A DNA stretch of 64,000 nt from the NCBI RefSeq assembly GCF_015207425.1, contig NZ_JADEWZ010000001.1, forward strand, positions 1 to 64,000. Reading direction: 5' to 3'. Of the stretch, positions 19,365 through 28,261 are shown in pieces; position 1 is the first letter of the stretch, and each line of letters begins with the position of its first letter. Made by a program: the position numbers and the translations under genes. The notes beneath the pieces are model-generated. The model saw only the letters and a program-made list of their open reading frames with translations. It searched no databases and had not been told where the DNA came from. The stretch comes from Lusitaniella coriacea LEGE 07157. GTDB taxonomy: Bacteria > Cyanobacteriota > Cyanobacteriia > Cyanobacteriales > Spirulinaceae.

Positions 19365-21035
19365 TTAGGCAATTAACTGAATTTCCTTTTCAAATTCCAA
19401 TCCAGCCATAAAATCTCTATCTTCACTAATATGAGGAAATTTAAGCTGGTAAACAGGAATGCCTTTTTTGATTTGGCGCTGGCGAATTTTATCAAAACTA
19501 CCAGATTTCATAATGCGTAAGCAAGGAGGAGGAATTGAAATTTTTCGCTTAACATCATAGTAAGTATGAATTTCCTTTAACACATTGTCAAAACTTTCAA
19601 TGAAGGCGTAGGGATATTGAAGGTGATAATCGGAAGCAAGTTCTATATTGACTAAATATCGAGCAGGAAATTCATTTTCTGATAGAGTAATGCAAAAGTC
19701 TTCTAGTAAGATATTGAATTTTTGTTGTAGAATTTGCATAACTTGAGTGGCATGATACTCAGTTGTTTTTTCCATTGCTGAAGAGAGTAGTCCGCCTCGA
19801 CGATAACGAAAAACTAACAAAGGTACTTGTTCGTAAAATCCCAAAACTTCAAAAATATCACCAATATCGTAGCGATAAAAGCCACTATAGTTTGTCACTA
19901 AGATGCGGTAGTATTCTCCTGGTTTAACATCTTGCGCTAGTAATGTTTTAGGATGCTCTTCTCCCCATTGATCTGAAGGAATGAACTCAAAAAAACCAGT
20001 TTCAATGGCTAAAATACTGCCATCAGTATTAAAATCAGGATAAATACCAAAAGTTCCTTCTGCTGTAGCAAAGACCATCCCAAATCCCGGAATATTTCCA
20101 AAATACTCTGGGAAGCGCTCTAAATAAAAATCAGAAGTTCCTCCCCGTGCAGTAGCATAAAATGCTAAATTAGGCCAAGCTAAAATAGGTGTTAGTCTAC
20201 CTTCCGATCTAAGAATTTCTTGCAACTTCGCAGCACGAATAGGAGCAGGAGAAAGCTGTGCTTCTAACCTTACTCTAAGTTCTGGTTCTAGCTTTAACCA
20301 AGGGGCGATTCTGCCAGTTTCAAGGTCGCTAATCAAATTTTCACCATACTGCTCTAAAATATTGCAAATCTGTAGAATAACCATTGGAAAGTTTCCCCCA
20401 ATACTTTGAGGAGAATTGAATAAGGAAAAAAGCAGGCCAATATAAGAACGAGCTAAAGTGTCTTGGGGTTTAAATGTATCGTATGAATGGACTAATAGAT
20501 GCTTATAAAAAAAAGTCCCCATACGCAGCACGCCTGGTCCCGCAGAACCATATTGAATTCCGCCACTGGTTAATTCCGGTTTTGTAATAGCATTAATTGC
20601 AAGACCGGGAGCAAATTGCTTGCCCTGCTTGCGCAGTGCTTGACTTAAAAAACCAATGCTAGTCAGGTTTGCCCAGCCCAAAATATTCTGAAAACGTCGA
20701 GTGATAGGGATGAGTTTTTGTTTCCCAGTCGAGCCACTCGTTCTATTTAAGTAAATAACAGGATCGGGAGTTAAAATATTCTGCTCTCCAGCAGCAATGC
20801 GCTCAACATAGGGTTTATAAGCGCTATAAGGAAGTACTGGAATTTGTTTTTGAAATTGCTCGATGTTTTTGATATGCTTGAGGCCGTATTGGCAACCTAA
20901 TTCTGTCCGTTGATAGGCTCGCAACAATTTGAATAAAAATTTTTCTTGTACTTCAAATGAGTGTTGTGTTTTGTTGACAAAATTTGATTGGGCTTGTTCG
21001 GCAATAAAAGCCAATGCAGAGAGTAGATTGGGCAT
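19365..21035 (-). CDS. GH3-family acyl-acid amido synthetase-like adenylating enzyme
   Basis: GH3 enzymes activate a carboxylic acid as acyl-AMP and usually conjugate it to an amine or amino acid. The 556-residue product shows all three ATP/AMP motifs: TSGSTGKQK (99-107), ATAEGTFGIYP (323-333) and YRYDIGD (387-393). Further family patches are GGTSDFYLERFPEYFG and NYSGFY. Plant GH3s make hormone conjugates; bacterial members are largely uncharacterised. It is the first gene of a minus-strand pair with the unknown 629-residue protein, in AT-rich DNA. The acid and amine substrates cannot be read from the sequence. Confidence 0.85.
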   Translation of the reverse strand: MPNLLSALAFIAEQAQSNFVNKTQHSFEVQEKFLFKLLRAYQRTELGCQYGLKHIKNIEQFQKQIPVLPYSAYKPYVERIAAGEQNILTPDPVIYLNRTSGSTGKQKLIPITRRFQNILGWANLTSIGFLSQALRKQGKQFAPGLAINAITKPELTSGGIQYGSAGPGVLRMGTFFYKHLLVHSYDTFKPQDTLARSYIGLLFSLFNSPQSIGGNFPMVILQICNILEQYGENLISDLETGRIAPWLKLEPELRVRLEAQLSPAPIRAAKLQEILRSEGRLTPILAWPNLAFYATARGGTSDFYLERFPEYFGNIPGFGMVFATAEGTFGIYPDFNTDGSILAIETGFFEFIPSDQWGEEHPKTLLAQDVKPGEYYRILVTNYSGFYRYDIGDIFEVLGFYEQVPLLVFRYRRGGLLSSAMEKTTEYHATQVMQILQQKFNILLEDFCITLSENEFPARYLVNIELASDYHLQYPYAFIESFDNVLKEIHTYYDVKRKISIPPPCLRIMKSGSFDKIRQRQIKKGIPVYQLKFPHISEDRDFMAGLEFEKEIQLIA

Positions 21036-21562
21036 AATTGTTCTAATTGTTGTTGTCTTATCAATACAAAACAGTTGCTATTAATCGCAATTTTTAAGAC
21101 TATAAGTAAAGATTGTTTTTACTCTTATTTCAGTCTAATAAAGATGCACTTTACTTAATCAAGAATTGCTATATTGCTAAACTAAATAAGCGATCGCGCT
21201 TGCCCATTTTTTTGCCGGGATATACTGTCTGAAAGCCTTGCGGTTGAAGTGTTTTTCCCGTGGTGTTTCTTCCTCCTTTGATGCATTTGAGCGTGTCCGT
21301 GCGATGCTAAGCTAAAACACATTCAAGTTGGGTATCGGGCGCTTTGTATCAAAGCCGTCAATCTCTCTCTCACTGTGTGATCATTTCTCCGTGTCACCCT
21401 AAGTCACAATTTCAAGGCATAACAGTTTATTCACCTACTCATTACCCACGCATCCACGATACTCAATGGTTTCGCGATATTAAGAAATTAATATCTTCTG
21501 CTCCGGTGCTAGCTGCCCCTATCATACTAAGTTGAGTATCTATACAGTAGAGGAGATTGGTT
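21036..21562. other. Intergenic region between the GH3 operon and the Mpo1-like gene
   Basis: This divergent region of about 530 bases presumably contains promoters for both directions. It holds the MITE-like repeat at 21311-21428 and one GCGATCGC near 21190. A 63-codon reading frame at 21344-21535 lies largely inside the repeat and shows no protein character. Confidence 0.5.
21311..21428 (-). repeat. MITE-like repeat, copy 2 (inverted relative to copy 1)
   Basis: This 118-base copy reads, from its left end, GCTAAAACACATTCAAGTTG, then GCTTTGTATCAAAG and a CT-rich stretch, and ends in GGCATAACAGTTT. It matches the reverse complement of 13233-13355 over most of its length. With copy 1 it brackets the block from the Rieske oxygenase to GH3. 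Confidence 0.6.
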
Positions 21563-21883
21563 TTGAGTTATTATCAAGACGCGAAAGACCACTTCCTTGC
21601 AAGTCACCAGCACCCAATCAATCAGTTTTTACACCATGTAACGAATTTGATTGCGATCGCGGCTATCATCTTACTATTTTATGACTGGCGGTTAACCGCA
21701 GTTTGTCTAGTCCTAACCCAAGTGTTAGCGATTGGCGGTCACATTTTCTTTGAGAAAAACGAACCTGCCTTTAGGAAATATCCCGGAATTGTCATCCTCG
21801 TGTCCCTATCTTGGTCATTTGAGAACGCATTCGGTCTGCGTCAAGTTTGGCAAAAGAGAAAACTGACCGCTAATAACTCATAA
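21563..21883 (+). CDS. Mpo1-like (DUF962) small membrane protein
   Basis: The 106-residue product starts at TTG 21563 with AGGAG 7 bases upstream. It has hydrophobic helices around 25-45 and 47-62, and family histidines in HPINQFLHH and GGHIFFEKNEPA. In yeast, the related Mpo1 is a dioxygenase of 2-hydroxy fatty acids in phytosphingosine breakdown (fatty-acid alpha-oxidation). Here it lies 14 bp before an amidohydrolase and just ahead of the sphingolipid-like operon, a suggestive setting. The bacterial function is not established. Confidence 0.75.
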   Translation: MSYYQDAKDHFLASHQHPINQFLHHVTNLIAIAAIILLFYDWRLTAVCLVLTQVLAIGGHIFFEKNEPAFRKYPGIVILVSLSWSFENAFGLRQVWQKRKLTANNS

Positions 21884-21897
21884 AACAAGGAGAATTC

Positions 21898-23292
21898 ATG
21901 TACGAAGGTTTACTGGTCATTGATGCCGATGCCCACAAACTCGAAAATCCTTTAGTTTTACGGGATTATATTGACTCAGAATATCGCGATCGCGTGGGAT
22001 TAGTCGTAGACAGTCTCGGCGACCAAAGAGCAAGAGTTGTGGATTTTAACCCCGCAACCGGTCAAAACGACTTTGTTCGGATGTTTCCCCAACCTCATGG
22101 ACTCGGTAAAGGCGGCTTTCGCAACCTCCATCCCGATACTACATTAGGCGCAATGTTCAATAAAGTGCGGATCGAACAGATGGATTGTGAAGGGATCGAC
22201 GTTCATATCATTTACGGAACCCTCAGTTTGATTTTCTCCAGTATCTTAGATCGAGAGTTCGCGATCGCCCTCTGTCGAGCCTATAACAACTACATTGCCG
22301 ATGATTGCAAAGGATACGAAAACCGCCTCAAACCCATTGGTGTAATTCCTTTACAAGATGTCGATGCAGCAGTAGCAGAAATGTATCGCTGTATTAACGA
22401 ACTTGGCATGATTAGTGTCAGTGTTGCACCCCATCTCCCGGTTCCCCACCCCAAAGCACCCAATGCTTTCCCAGACATTCGCACCTGTAAAGCCATTAGC
22501 CATCCTGACTTCCGTCCGATTCTCCAAGCCGCAGTAGACTTAGATATTGGTCTTGGCATTCATGGGGGTCCCGGTTCTTATCTCGTTGGAGGTCTTTCTG
22601 ACCATACAGAGACATTTGTTCTGACCCACATTTTCGTCCAGCGCAATCAACAGCAATTAGCAATGGCGCGGGCGATCTTTGATGGAGCCTTCGAGCAATT
22701 TCCCAATCTGCGCGTCGGCTTTTTAGAAGGCGGTTGTGGTTGGGTTCCCGATCTTGCCCATGCTTTCTGCGAGCATTGGGAAAAGCGGATTCGCGACTTC
22801 GACCCCAAACATCCCTATCGTCCTTCCCTCATGGAAGCCACCAAACTCATGATTCAAGAAAAAGGAGGGAGCAACAACATCAACTTGATTGGCAAGACCA
22901 AAAATATGTTCGAGCTATTATGGAACACCCAGCACGACCCTACGAAAATTGATGATGCCAGCTTATACGAACATTACGATCTGCGCGATCGCAACCCTTT
23001 AGAATATTTTGAAAGAGGTCAAATTTTCGTCTCTTTTGAATCCGATGACCCAGCGCCTGCCTATCTTCCCACAGCAATGGGAGAAGTCGGCAAACGACTA
23101 GCCTGCTTCTCTGGCGATTACGGTCATTGGGATGGGGTATTCCATAACTGTGTCAAAAAAGCAGCAACTGTTGCCGATTATGACCGAGAGCATCTAGAAC
23201 TGTTATTAGGAGGCAATGCTTTAGCACTCTACGGTGACCGCCTTCGTCAATCCTTAATACAGAATACAAAGCCAGACAAAATTTCGATCTAG
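21898..23292 (+). CDS. Metal-dependent amidohydrolase (Amidohydro_2/ACMSD-like)
   Basis: A 464-residue TIM-barrel hydrolase or decarboxylase of the amidohydrolase-2 family. Metal-site features seen are VIDADAHK at the N-terminus (in place of D-x-D-x-H), GIHGGPG, FLEGGCGWVP and a C-terminal aspartate in FSGDYGHWDG. AAGGAG lies about 8 bases before the ATG. The family includes decarboxylases and hydrolases acting on aromatic or lipid-like acids. It follows the Mpo1-like gene closely. The substrate is unknown; a role in tailoring or degrading a lipid is only suggested by position. Confidence 0.82.
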   Translation: MYEGLLVIDADAHKLENPLVLRDYIDSEYRDRVGLVVDSLGDQRARVVDFNPATGQNDFVRMFPQPHGLGKGGFRNLHPDTTLGAMFNKVRIEQMDCEGIDVHIIYGTLSLIFSSILDREFAIALCRAYNNYIADDCKGYENRLKPIGVIPLQDVDAAVAEMYRCINELGMISVSVAPHLPVPHPKAPNAFPDIRTCKAISHPDFRPILQAAVDLDIGLGIHGGPGSYLVGGLSDHTETFVLTHIFVQRNQQQLAMARAIFDGAFEQFPNLRVGFLEGGCGWVPDLAHAFCEHWEKRIRDFDPKHPYRPSLMEATKLMIQEKGGSNNINLIGKTKNMFELLWNTQHDPTKIDDASLYEHYDLRDRNPLEYFERGQIFVSFESDDPAPAYLPTAMGEVGKRLACFSGDYGHWDGVFHNCVKKAATVADYDREHLELLLGGNALALYGDRLRQSLIQNTKPDKISI

Positions 23293-23422
23293 TAATTCTC
23301 ACTTCCAGGAAGCAGGCGCGCTACTTCTCTTACAAGAAATACTTCCTGAAAACCTTATTGTTGTGGAATCTTAGCAAGTCATTCTTCTTCCTTTCCCGAC
23401 AAGCACAATATTGGCACGAAAA

Positions 23423-24595
23423 ATGTTTCAGAAAATTCCCATAGCTTGGTTACAACTGCAATATCAAAAAGGGCAAACCATTGCAGCCATCCTGGGAATT
23501 GCATTTACGGCACTTCTACTTTTTATGCAGATCGGTTTCCGTTCTAGCTTCTTAGCAAGCCTAGTTCAACTTCCTTCTAGTTTTCAGAGTGACATTTTTT
23601 TAATGAGTGCTTCCTCTGTCACTTCCCTTAGACCGGTAACTTTTTCCGAACGTCGTTTGTACCAAGTCTTAGCCTTCAAAGAAGTAGAATCGATCGCTCC
23701 AATCTATCTGACCCAGGTTTTGTTGAAGAATCCGACAAACAAATCTCTTTTTCTGCGACAGGTTCAGGTTATCGCCTTTCCCTTAAAATCCCAAGTTATT
23801 GATTTACCCGGAATTGAAGAAAATTTACATAAATTAAAAATAGATAACGTTTTTTTATTGGATAAAAAGTCTCGACCAGAATTTTTACCATTAATTTCTG
23901 AAGTCAACGAAAAAGGAAAAACAATTGTCGAAATCACAACCGTGGGCTTGGCAAGGGAAAAAATTGAAATTGCTGGACTCTTTGAATTAGGAGCGAGTAC
24001 CTCATCTAATTCAGCTTTAGTTACTAGCGACGCTAATTTCCTGCGTACATTTAATAGACAAAGAGGAGAAATTGGCATTGGATTGATTGAACTAAAACCA
24101 GAAGCTGACCTTCAGCAAGTTTTATCTAAAATGGAAAAGTATTTCAATGAAGATGTTAAAGTAGTATTAAAAACTGACTTAATTAAACAAGAAAAAGAAT
24201 TTTATGAATACAATACTCCAATGGGCTTAATATTTCGCTTTGGCTTAATAGGTTCTATTGTGGTAGGTGCGATAATTTTGTATCAAATACTTTACCAAAA
24301 AATATCAAAATTCATCAAAGAATATGCAACTTTAAAAGCACTTGGCTACACGCACAACTCTCTTGTCAAAATTGTCCTAGAAGAATCTTTGATGCTGGCA
24401 ATCTTAGGCTATATTCCTGGATTTATACTCTCTTGTCTGATGTACGACATACTTGCCAAAGCGACAAGTTTGCAGTTCGTGATGACAATTGATGTGGCAA
24501 TCGCCGTTTTATTATTAATTTGTTCAATCTGTTTTATTTCTGGGGTTGTTGCCGTGAGGAAGTTGAAAGAAGCCGACCCTGCTGATGTTTTTTGA
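23423..24595 (+). CDS. DevC-like ABC transporter permease
   Basis: DevC is the permease of DevBCA exporters, MacB-like transporters that in heterocyst-forming cyanobacteria export glycolipids through TolC. The product starts MFQKIPIAWLQLQYQKGQ at ATG 23423, the usual DevC start; a TTG at 23411 is less likely. One helix lies near 18-38 and three lie in the C-terminal 130 residues, around a large periplasmic domain (about 45-260). It is 15 bp before the ATPase gene. The DNA is AT-rich. Here the exporter is linked to lipid enzymes rather than heterocyst genes. Confidence 0.88.
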   Translation: MFQKIPIAWLQLQYQKGQTIAAILGIAFTALLLFMQIGFRSSFLASLVQLPSSFQSDIFLMSASSVTSLRPVTFSERRLYQVLAFKEVESIAPIYLTQVLLKNPTNKSLFLRQVQVIAFPLKSQVIDLPGIEENLHKLKIDNVFLLDKKSRPEFLPLISEVNEKGKTIVEITTVGLAREKIEIAGLFELGASTSSNSALVTSDANFLRTFNRQRGEIGIGLIELKPEADLQQVLSKMEKYFNEDVKVVLKTDLIKQEKEFYEYNTPMGLIFRFGLIGSIVVGAIILYQILYQKISKFIKEYATLKALGYTHNSLVKIVLEESLMLAILGYIPGFILSCLMYDILAKATSLQFVMTIDVAIAVLLLICSICFISGVVAVRKLKEADPADVF

Positions 24596-24610
24596 TGAGA
24601 ATAATCTAGC

Positions 24611-25714
24611 ATGAAAAGCATTGTTACTATTCAAAACCTCAATCACTACTATCAAGAAGGGAAAGAAAGAAAACAGGTTTTGTTTGACGTTAACTTGAAA
24701 ATTGAAGCAGGAGAAACTTTTTTTCTAACTGGAGAATCTGGGTCAGGAAAAACAACATTAATATCCTTGATTGGCTGCTTGCGTTCTGTGCAAGAGGGAA
24801 GTCTGACGATATTGGATCGAGAATTGCGCGGAGCCAATGAAAACCAATTGATGAATTTGCGCCGTAATCTAGGCTATGTTTTTCAACATTTCAATTTATT
24901 GGACTTCATGACGATTCGACAGAATGTGCAAATCTCTCTCGAACTCCAGGAAAATTTCAATCCCGATCGAGCCCGCTCTCAAAGCGAAGCAATCCTTAAA
25001 GAAGTAGGGCTAGGACACCGAACCAACGCTTATCCTAGAGAACTCTCAGGAGGACAAAAGCAGCGAGTTTCCCTCGCTCGTGCCTTAGTTCACCGTCCCA
25101 AATTAATACTAGCTGACGAACCCACTGCCTCCCTAGACAGTAAAACCGGTCGGGAGGTGGTAGAACTCATTCAGCGTCTGGCCAAACAACAAGGGAGTGC
25201 TGTTTTAATCGTTACCCATAATACTCGAATGTTCGATCTTGCAGATCGGATCGTGCGGATCGAAGATGGTAAGCTAGGAGTAGGATACGGTGAGCAAATC
25301 TCTTTAATACTGCCAACTCTGACGGACACACAATTAAACGAGATTTCATCGAACCTAGAACTACGTACCTATGAACCTCACGCAACCATTATTAGACAAG
25401 GCGATCGCGCAGATGAATTTTACATTCTGATAGAAGGCAGGGTTGATGCGATTAAAGAAGATGAGAACTCACAAGAGGTGTTACTCAGGCAACTGAAGCA
25501 AGGAGACTACTTTGGAGAGATCGGTTTACTGAAGCGTCGCAAGCGAACCGCTACAGTCCGCGTTGTCGCTGACGCTGAAGCCAAAGTTCTTGTTATGAAT
25601 CGCGAAGCTTTTCTGCAAATGATTTCTGAGTCAAACTTAACGAATGCTGTTATTAGCCACCAATCCTTTCAACGTCTGTTGAGCGAACGTCTAGTGAAGA
25701 AAAGTGCAGGGTGA
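24611..25714 (+). CDS. DevA-like ABC ATPase fused to a cyclic-nucleotide-binding domain
   Basis: The first 235 residues are a complete ABC ATPase with Walker A GESGSGKTT (about 41-49), Q-loop, signature LSGGQKQR and Walker B LILADEPTA, closest in style to DevA. A second domain (about 250-360) has the cNMP-binding pattern IIRQGDRADEFYILIEG, GDYFGEIGLL and RTATVRV, where the phosphate-binding cassette GEIGLLKRRKRTATV is recognisable. Ordinary DevA has about 240 residues, so the C-terminal domain is an addition. It may gate export by a second messenger or act only as a scaffold. It overlaps the next start by 4 bp (GTGA). Confidence 0.88.
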   Translation: MKSIVTIQNLNHYYQEGKERKQVLFDVNLKIEAGETFFLTGESGSGKTTLISLIGCLRSVQEGSLTILDRELRGANENQLMNLRRNLGYVFQHFNLLDFMTIRQNVQISLELQENFNPDRARSQSEAILKEVGLGHRTNAYPRELSGGQKQRVSLARALVHRPKLILADEPTASLDSKTGREVVELIQRLAKQQGSAVLIVTHNTRMFDLADRIVRIEDGKLGVGYGEQISLILPTLTDTQLNEISSNLELRTYEPHATIIRQGDRADEFYILIEGRVDAIKEDENSQEVLLRQLKQGDYFGEIGLLKRRKRTATVRVVADAEAKVLVMNREAFLQMISESNLTNAVISHQSFQRLLSERLVKKSAG

Positions 25715-27030
25715 AAACCGTGGAAGTCGTCCAAGAATATATGCAGGCTATTTATCGAAACGGTTTATATCCCGACGAGTACATCTGTCATCACAAACAG
25801 GGCAATTTAGTCGAAATTGAAGCAGAAGCAACAGGAGTTCGCCACAAGGTTCTGACCTTCTGCACAAACGATATTTTAGGGTTAGTCGGATCGGAGTCCG
25901 TTAAGCAAGCAGCAATTGATGCCGTTCTTCAGTACGGCACTTCTAATAGTTCCTGTCCCACCTTAAGCGGTCGTATTGACCTCCATCGCCAGCTAGAACG
26001 AGAAATTTCGGCTTTTAAGCAACTCCCCCACACCCATCTATTTATCAATGCTTGGATGGCAATGCAGGCTTTGATGGATGGCTTCTGTCACCTTGCCGCA
26101 CCCATTCCCGGCTTTTATAATACTAGAGAAACTTTGGTGATGACAGACGTGTTCAATCATGGTTGCATCGTCTCCGCTTTAGTGAATGCGAAAAACCTGT
26201 CTGGTAGAGTTGTCAATCATAGTGCTAATGTTCGGGTGAAACCCTATCGTCACTGTGATGGGGCTGACTTAGCGCGTAAGTTGCGACGCTATGCTCAACC
26301 CGATGACCGAATTATGGTCGTTTCCGATGCAGTCTTCTCGATGGAAGGGGATATTGCTCCCTTGCCAGAGATCCTCGCCGTGCTGGAAAATTATCCTGGC
26401 AGCGTTATCGTTATGGATGAAGCCCATGCGAGTGGGGCAATTGGAGCAAGTGGGGGAGGCATCTACGAACACTTTGGGATTACACCCCAGGATGTTCTTA
26501 AAAAGGGAGTTGTACCCTTGATCGTGACCACGTTCTCTAAATTCGCAGCTTCAGCAGGGGCGGCAATTAGCAGCCATTCCCCCGAATTCATCGATCTGTT
26601 GGATGCCTGTCCTACTTCCATCGGGACGATTTCTCTCCCAGCACCCACTACGGCGGCTGCCCTAGAAGCGATCCGTCAAGTGAGGAAAGCGCCTAAGTTA
26701 GTACAAAAGCTTCAGGCAAATACTCGTTACCTGCGATCGCGCCTAATGGAGAATGAATTTACTACGATGGGAGAAACCCAGGTTATTCCAGTCTTCCTTT
26801 CTCCAGAACTCGATCCTAAGCCCTTTGCCTCTCACCTCATCGAACGCCACGGCATTTGGATATCCCCCATTTGGTATAGAGCAAAACCTCGCCTCCGCAT
26901 TACAGCGAATGCCCTTCATACCGAAGAGGAAATGGATCGTCTTGTCGCAGCGATGGTGGCAACCCGGAAGGCTTTGTCTCAGCCCCAAAAAGCAGGATTG
27001 GGTATGGGAAACGATCGGGAATCCGGTTGA
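25711..27030 (+). CDS. Alpha-oxoamine synthase, serine palmitoyltransferase-type (PLP-dependent)
   Basis: These fold-type I PLP enzymes condense an amino acid with an acyl thioester (Spt, Kbl, BioF, HemA). Seen in the 439-residue product are the family patch TLSGRIDLHRQLE, a cofactor-binding DEAH (236-239) in VMDEAHASGAIGASGGG, the PLP lysine K277 in TTFSKFAASAG, and YRHCDGADL. It starts at a GTG overlapping the stop of the DevA-like gene. I favour a serine-palmitoyltransferase role because the next two genes match the other core steps of bacterial ceramide synthesis. By sequence alone, BioF- or Kbl-like activities remain possible. Confidence 0.8.
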   Translation: MKTVEVVQEYMQAIYRNGLYPDEYICHHKQGNLVEIEAEATGVRHKVLTFCTNDILGLVGSESVKQAAIDAVLQYGTSNSSCPTLSGRIDLHRQLEREISAFKQLPHTHLFINAWMAMQALMDGFCHLAAPIPGFYNTRETLVMTDVFNHGCIVSALVNAKNLSGRVVNHSANVRVKPYRHCDGADLARKLRRYAQPDDRIMVVSDAVFSMEGDIAPLPEILAVLENYPGSVIVMDEAHASGAIGASGGGIYEHFGITPQDVLKKGVVPLIVTTFSKFAASAGAAISSHSPEFIDLLDACPTSIGTISLPAPTTAAALEAIRQVRKAPKLVQKLQANTRYLRSRLMENEFTTMGETQVIPVFLSPELDPKPFASHLIERHGIWISPIWYRAKPRLRITANALHTEEEMDRLVAAMVATRKALSQPQKAGLGMGNDRESG

Positions 27031-27139
27031 ATGCCCTCAGTAAGGACTGAGGTCGGAGAATGTGTTTTAGCTTAGGGGATATTTTCTGTTCCCTCAAGCG
27101 GTAAATTTTGTACCCTACCGGATAAGGAAACACAATAGG

Positions 27140-28261
27140 ATGACTTCCAACATAGTGACGGTTACAACTCCGGTCGAGAAAGAAGCGTTTCTCAATGTAC
27201 CTGCTAGTATTTATCAAAACGATCCCAACTGGGTACAACCCCTACGCAGTAGTATCGCCAAACAATTAGCTCCCAGTAGCCCATTTTCTCAATACGGTCA
27301 GCTACAGCAGTTTGTCGCCTTGTCGGAAGGGCAAATGGTGGGGCGTATTGTTGCGGCGGTGAATCGAAGACTGATTGAAAAAGAAGGCAAACCGATCGGA
27401 TTATTTGGGTATTTTGAATGCATTGAAGATTTTGAAGTTGCTCGATCCTTGTTAGAAACAGCCTGCCAATGGTTGCGAGATCGCGGTATGACTAAAATTC
27501 GCGGTCCGATCGACCTCTCAATTCACAATAATTGCCTCTTTCTCGTGGATGGCTTTGATTCGCCGCCAACGATCATGATGCCCTATAACCCTCCCTACTA
27601 TCCAGAATTTTTGGAAAAGGCTGGCTGGCAAAAAGCGAAAGATGCCTACGCCTATCATTTTCCCCTAGATAAACCTCTTCCCTCTAAATTTGAGAAAGCC
27701 TATAAAATTGCTTGTCAATCTGGCATTACATTCCGCCCCATCTGCCTGAAAGAGCCGGGATTTGAACGAGATTGTCGCAGTCTCTATCATTTATTCACTA
27801 AAGCCTTTGCCCATAACTGGAGTTCGACTCCTCGCAGTGAAGCGGAATTTCTCGAAGAAGCCAAAGAGTTACAACCGTTAGTCGATCCGGATCTGTTTCC
27901 CATTGCGGAAGATAACGGCGACGCGATCGGCTTTTGGATGGGTTTACCCGACTACAATATTCCCCTGAAACAGGTCAATGGGAAACTCAACTGGCTTGGT
28001 CTGCTCAAGTTTCTCTGGTATCGCCGCCAGATTCACCAAGCTAGAGTAATCGCCGTGTGTTCTTTACCAGAGTATCGTCGGAAAATGGTGCCTTTGGCTC
28101 TGATTTATTTAGGAATGCAGGGAGGGATTAAAAAGCATAAACCCTATCAGAGTGCGGAACTGTCCTGGGTCTGGGAAGATAACCATTCCTCTCGCAAGCT
28201 GATTGAGGCCGCAGGGGGCAAAATTCATAAGACTTACCGCATCTATGAAAAAGAAATATGA
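27140..28261 (+). CDS. GNAT-like acyltransferase, candidate bacterial ceramide synthase
   Basis: The 373-residue protein begins with the pattern of a double-GNAT family usually annotated as N-acetyltransferase: IYQNDPNWVQPL, GRIVAAVNRR, GLFGYFECIEDFEVA, KIRGPIDLSIHNN, FDSPPTIMMPYNPPYYPEF. To my knowledge the Caulobacter ceramide synthase bCerS, which N-acylates the long-chain base, belongs to this kind of family. It lies 109 bp after the oxoamine synthase and overlaps the SDR gene by 4 bp (ATGA). The family is broader than ceramide synthase, so the specific role rests on context. Confidence 0.7.
   Translation: MTSNIVTVTTPVEKEAFLNVPASIYQNDPNWVQPLRSSIAKQLAPSSPFSQYGQLQQFVALSEGQMVGRIVAAVNRRLIEKEGKPIGLFGYFECIEDFEVARSLLETACQWLRDRGMTKIRGPIDLSIHNNCLFLVDGFDSPPTIMMPYNPPYYPEFLEKAGWQKAKDAYAYHFPLDKPLPSKFEKAYKIACQSGITFRPICLKEPGFERDCRSLYHLFTKAFAHNWSSTPRSEAEFLEEAKELQPLVDPDLFPIAEDNGDAIGFWMGLPDYNIPLKQVNGKLNWLGLLKFLWYRRQIHQARVIAVCSLPEYRRKMVPLALIYLGMQGGIKKHKPYQSAELSWVWEDNHSSRKLIEAAGGKIHKTYRIYEKEI

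Noticed and set aside
21344-21535. Open frame of 63 codons
   Set aside because: It lies mostly in the MITE-like repeat and has no ribosome site or family character.
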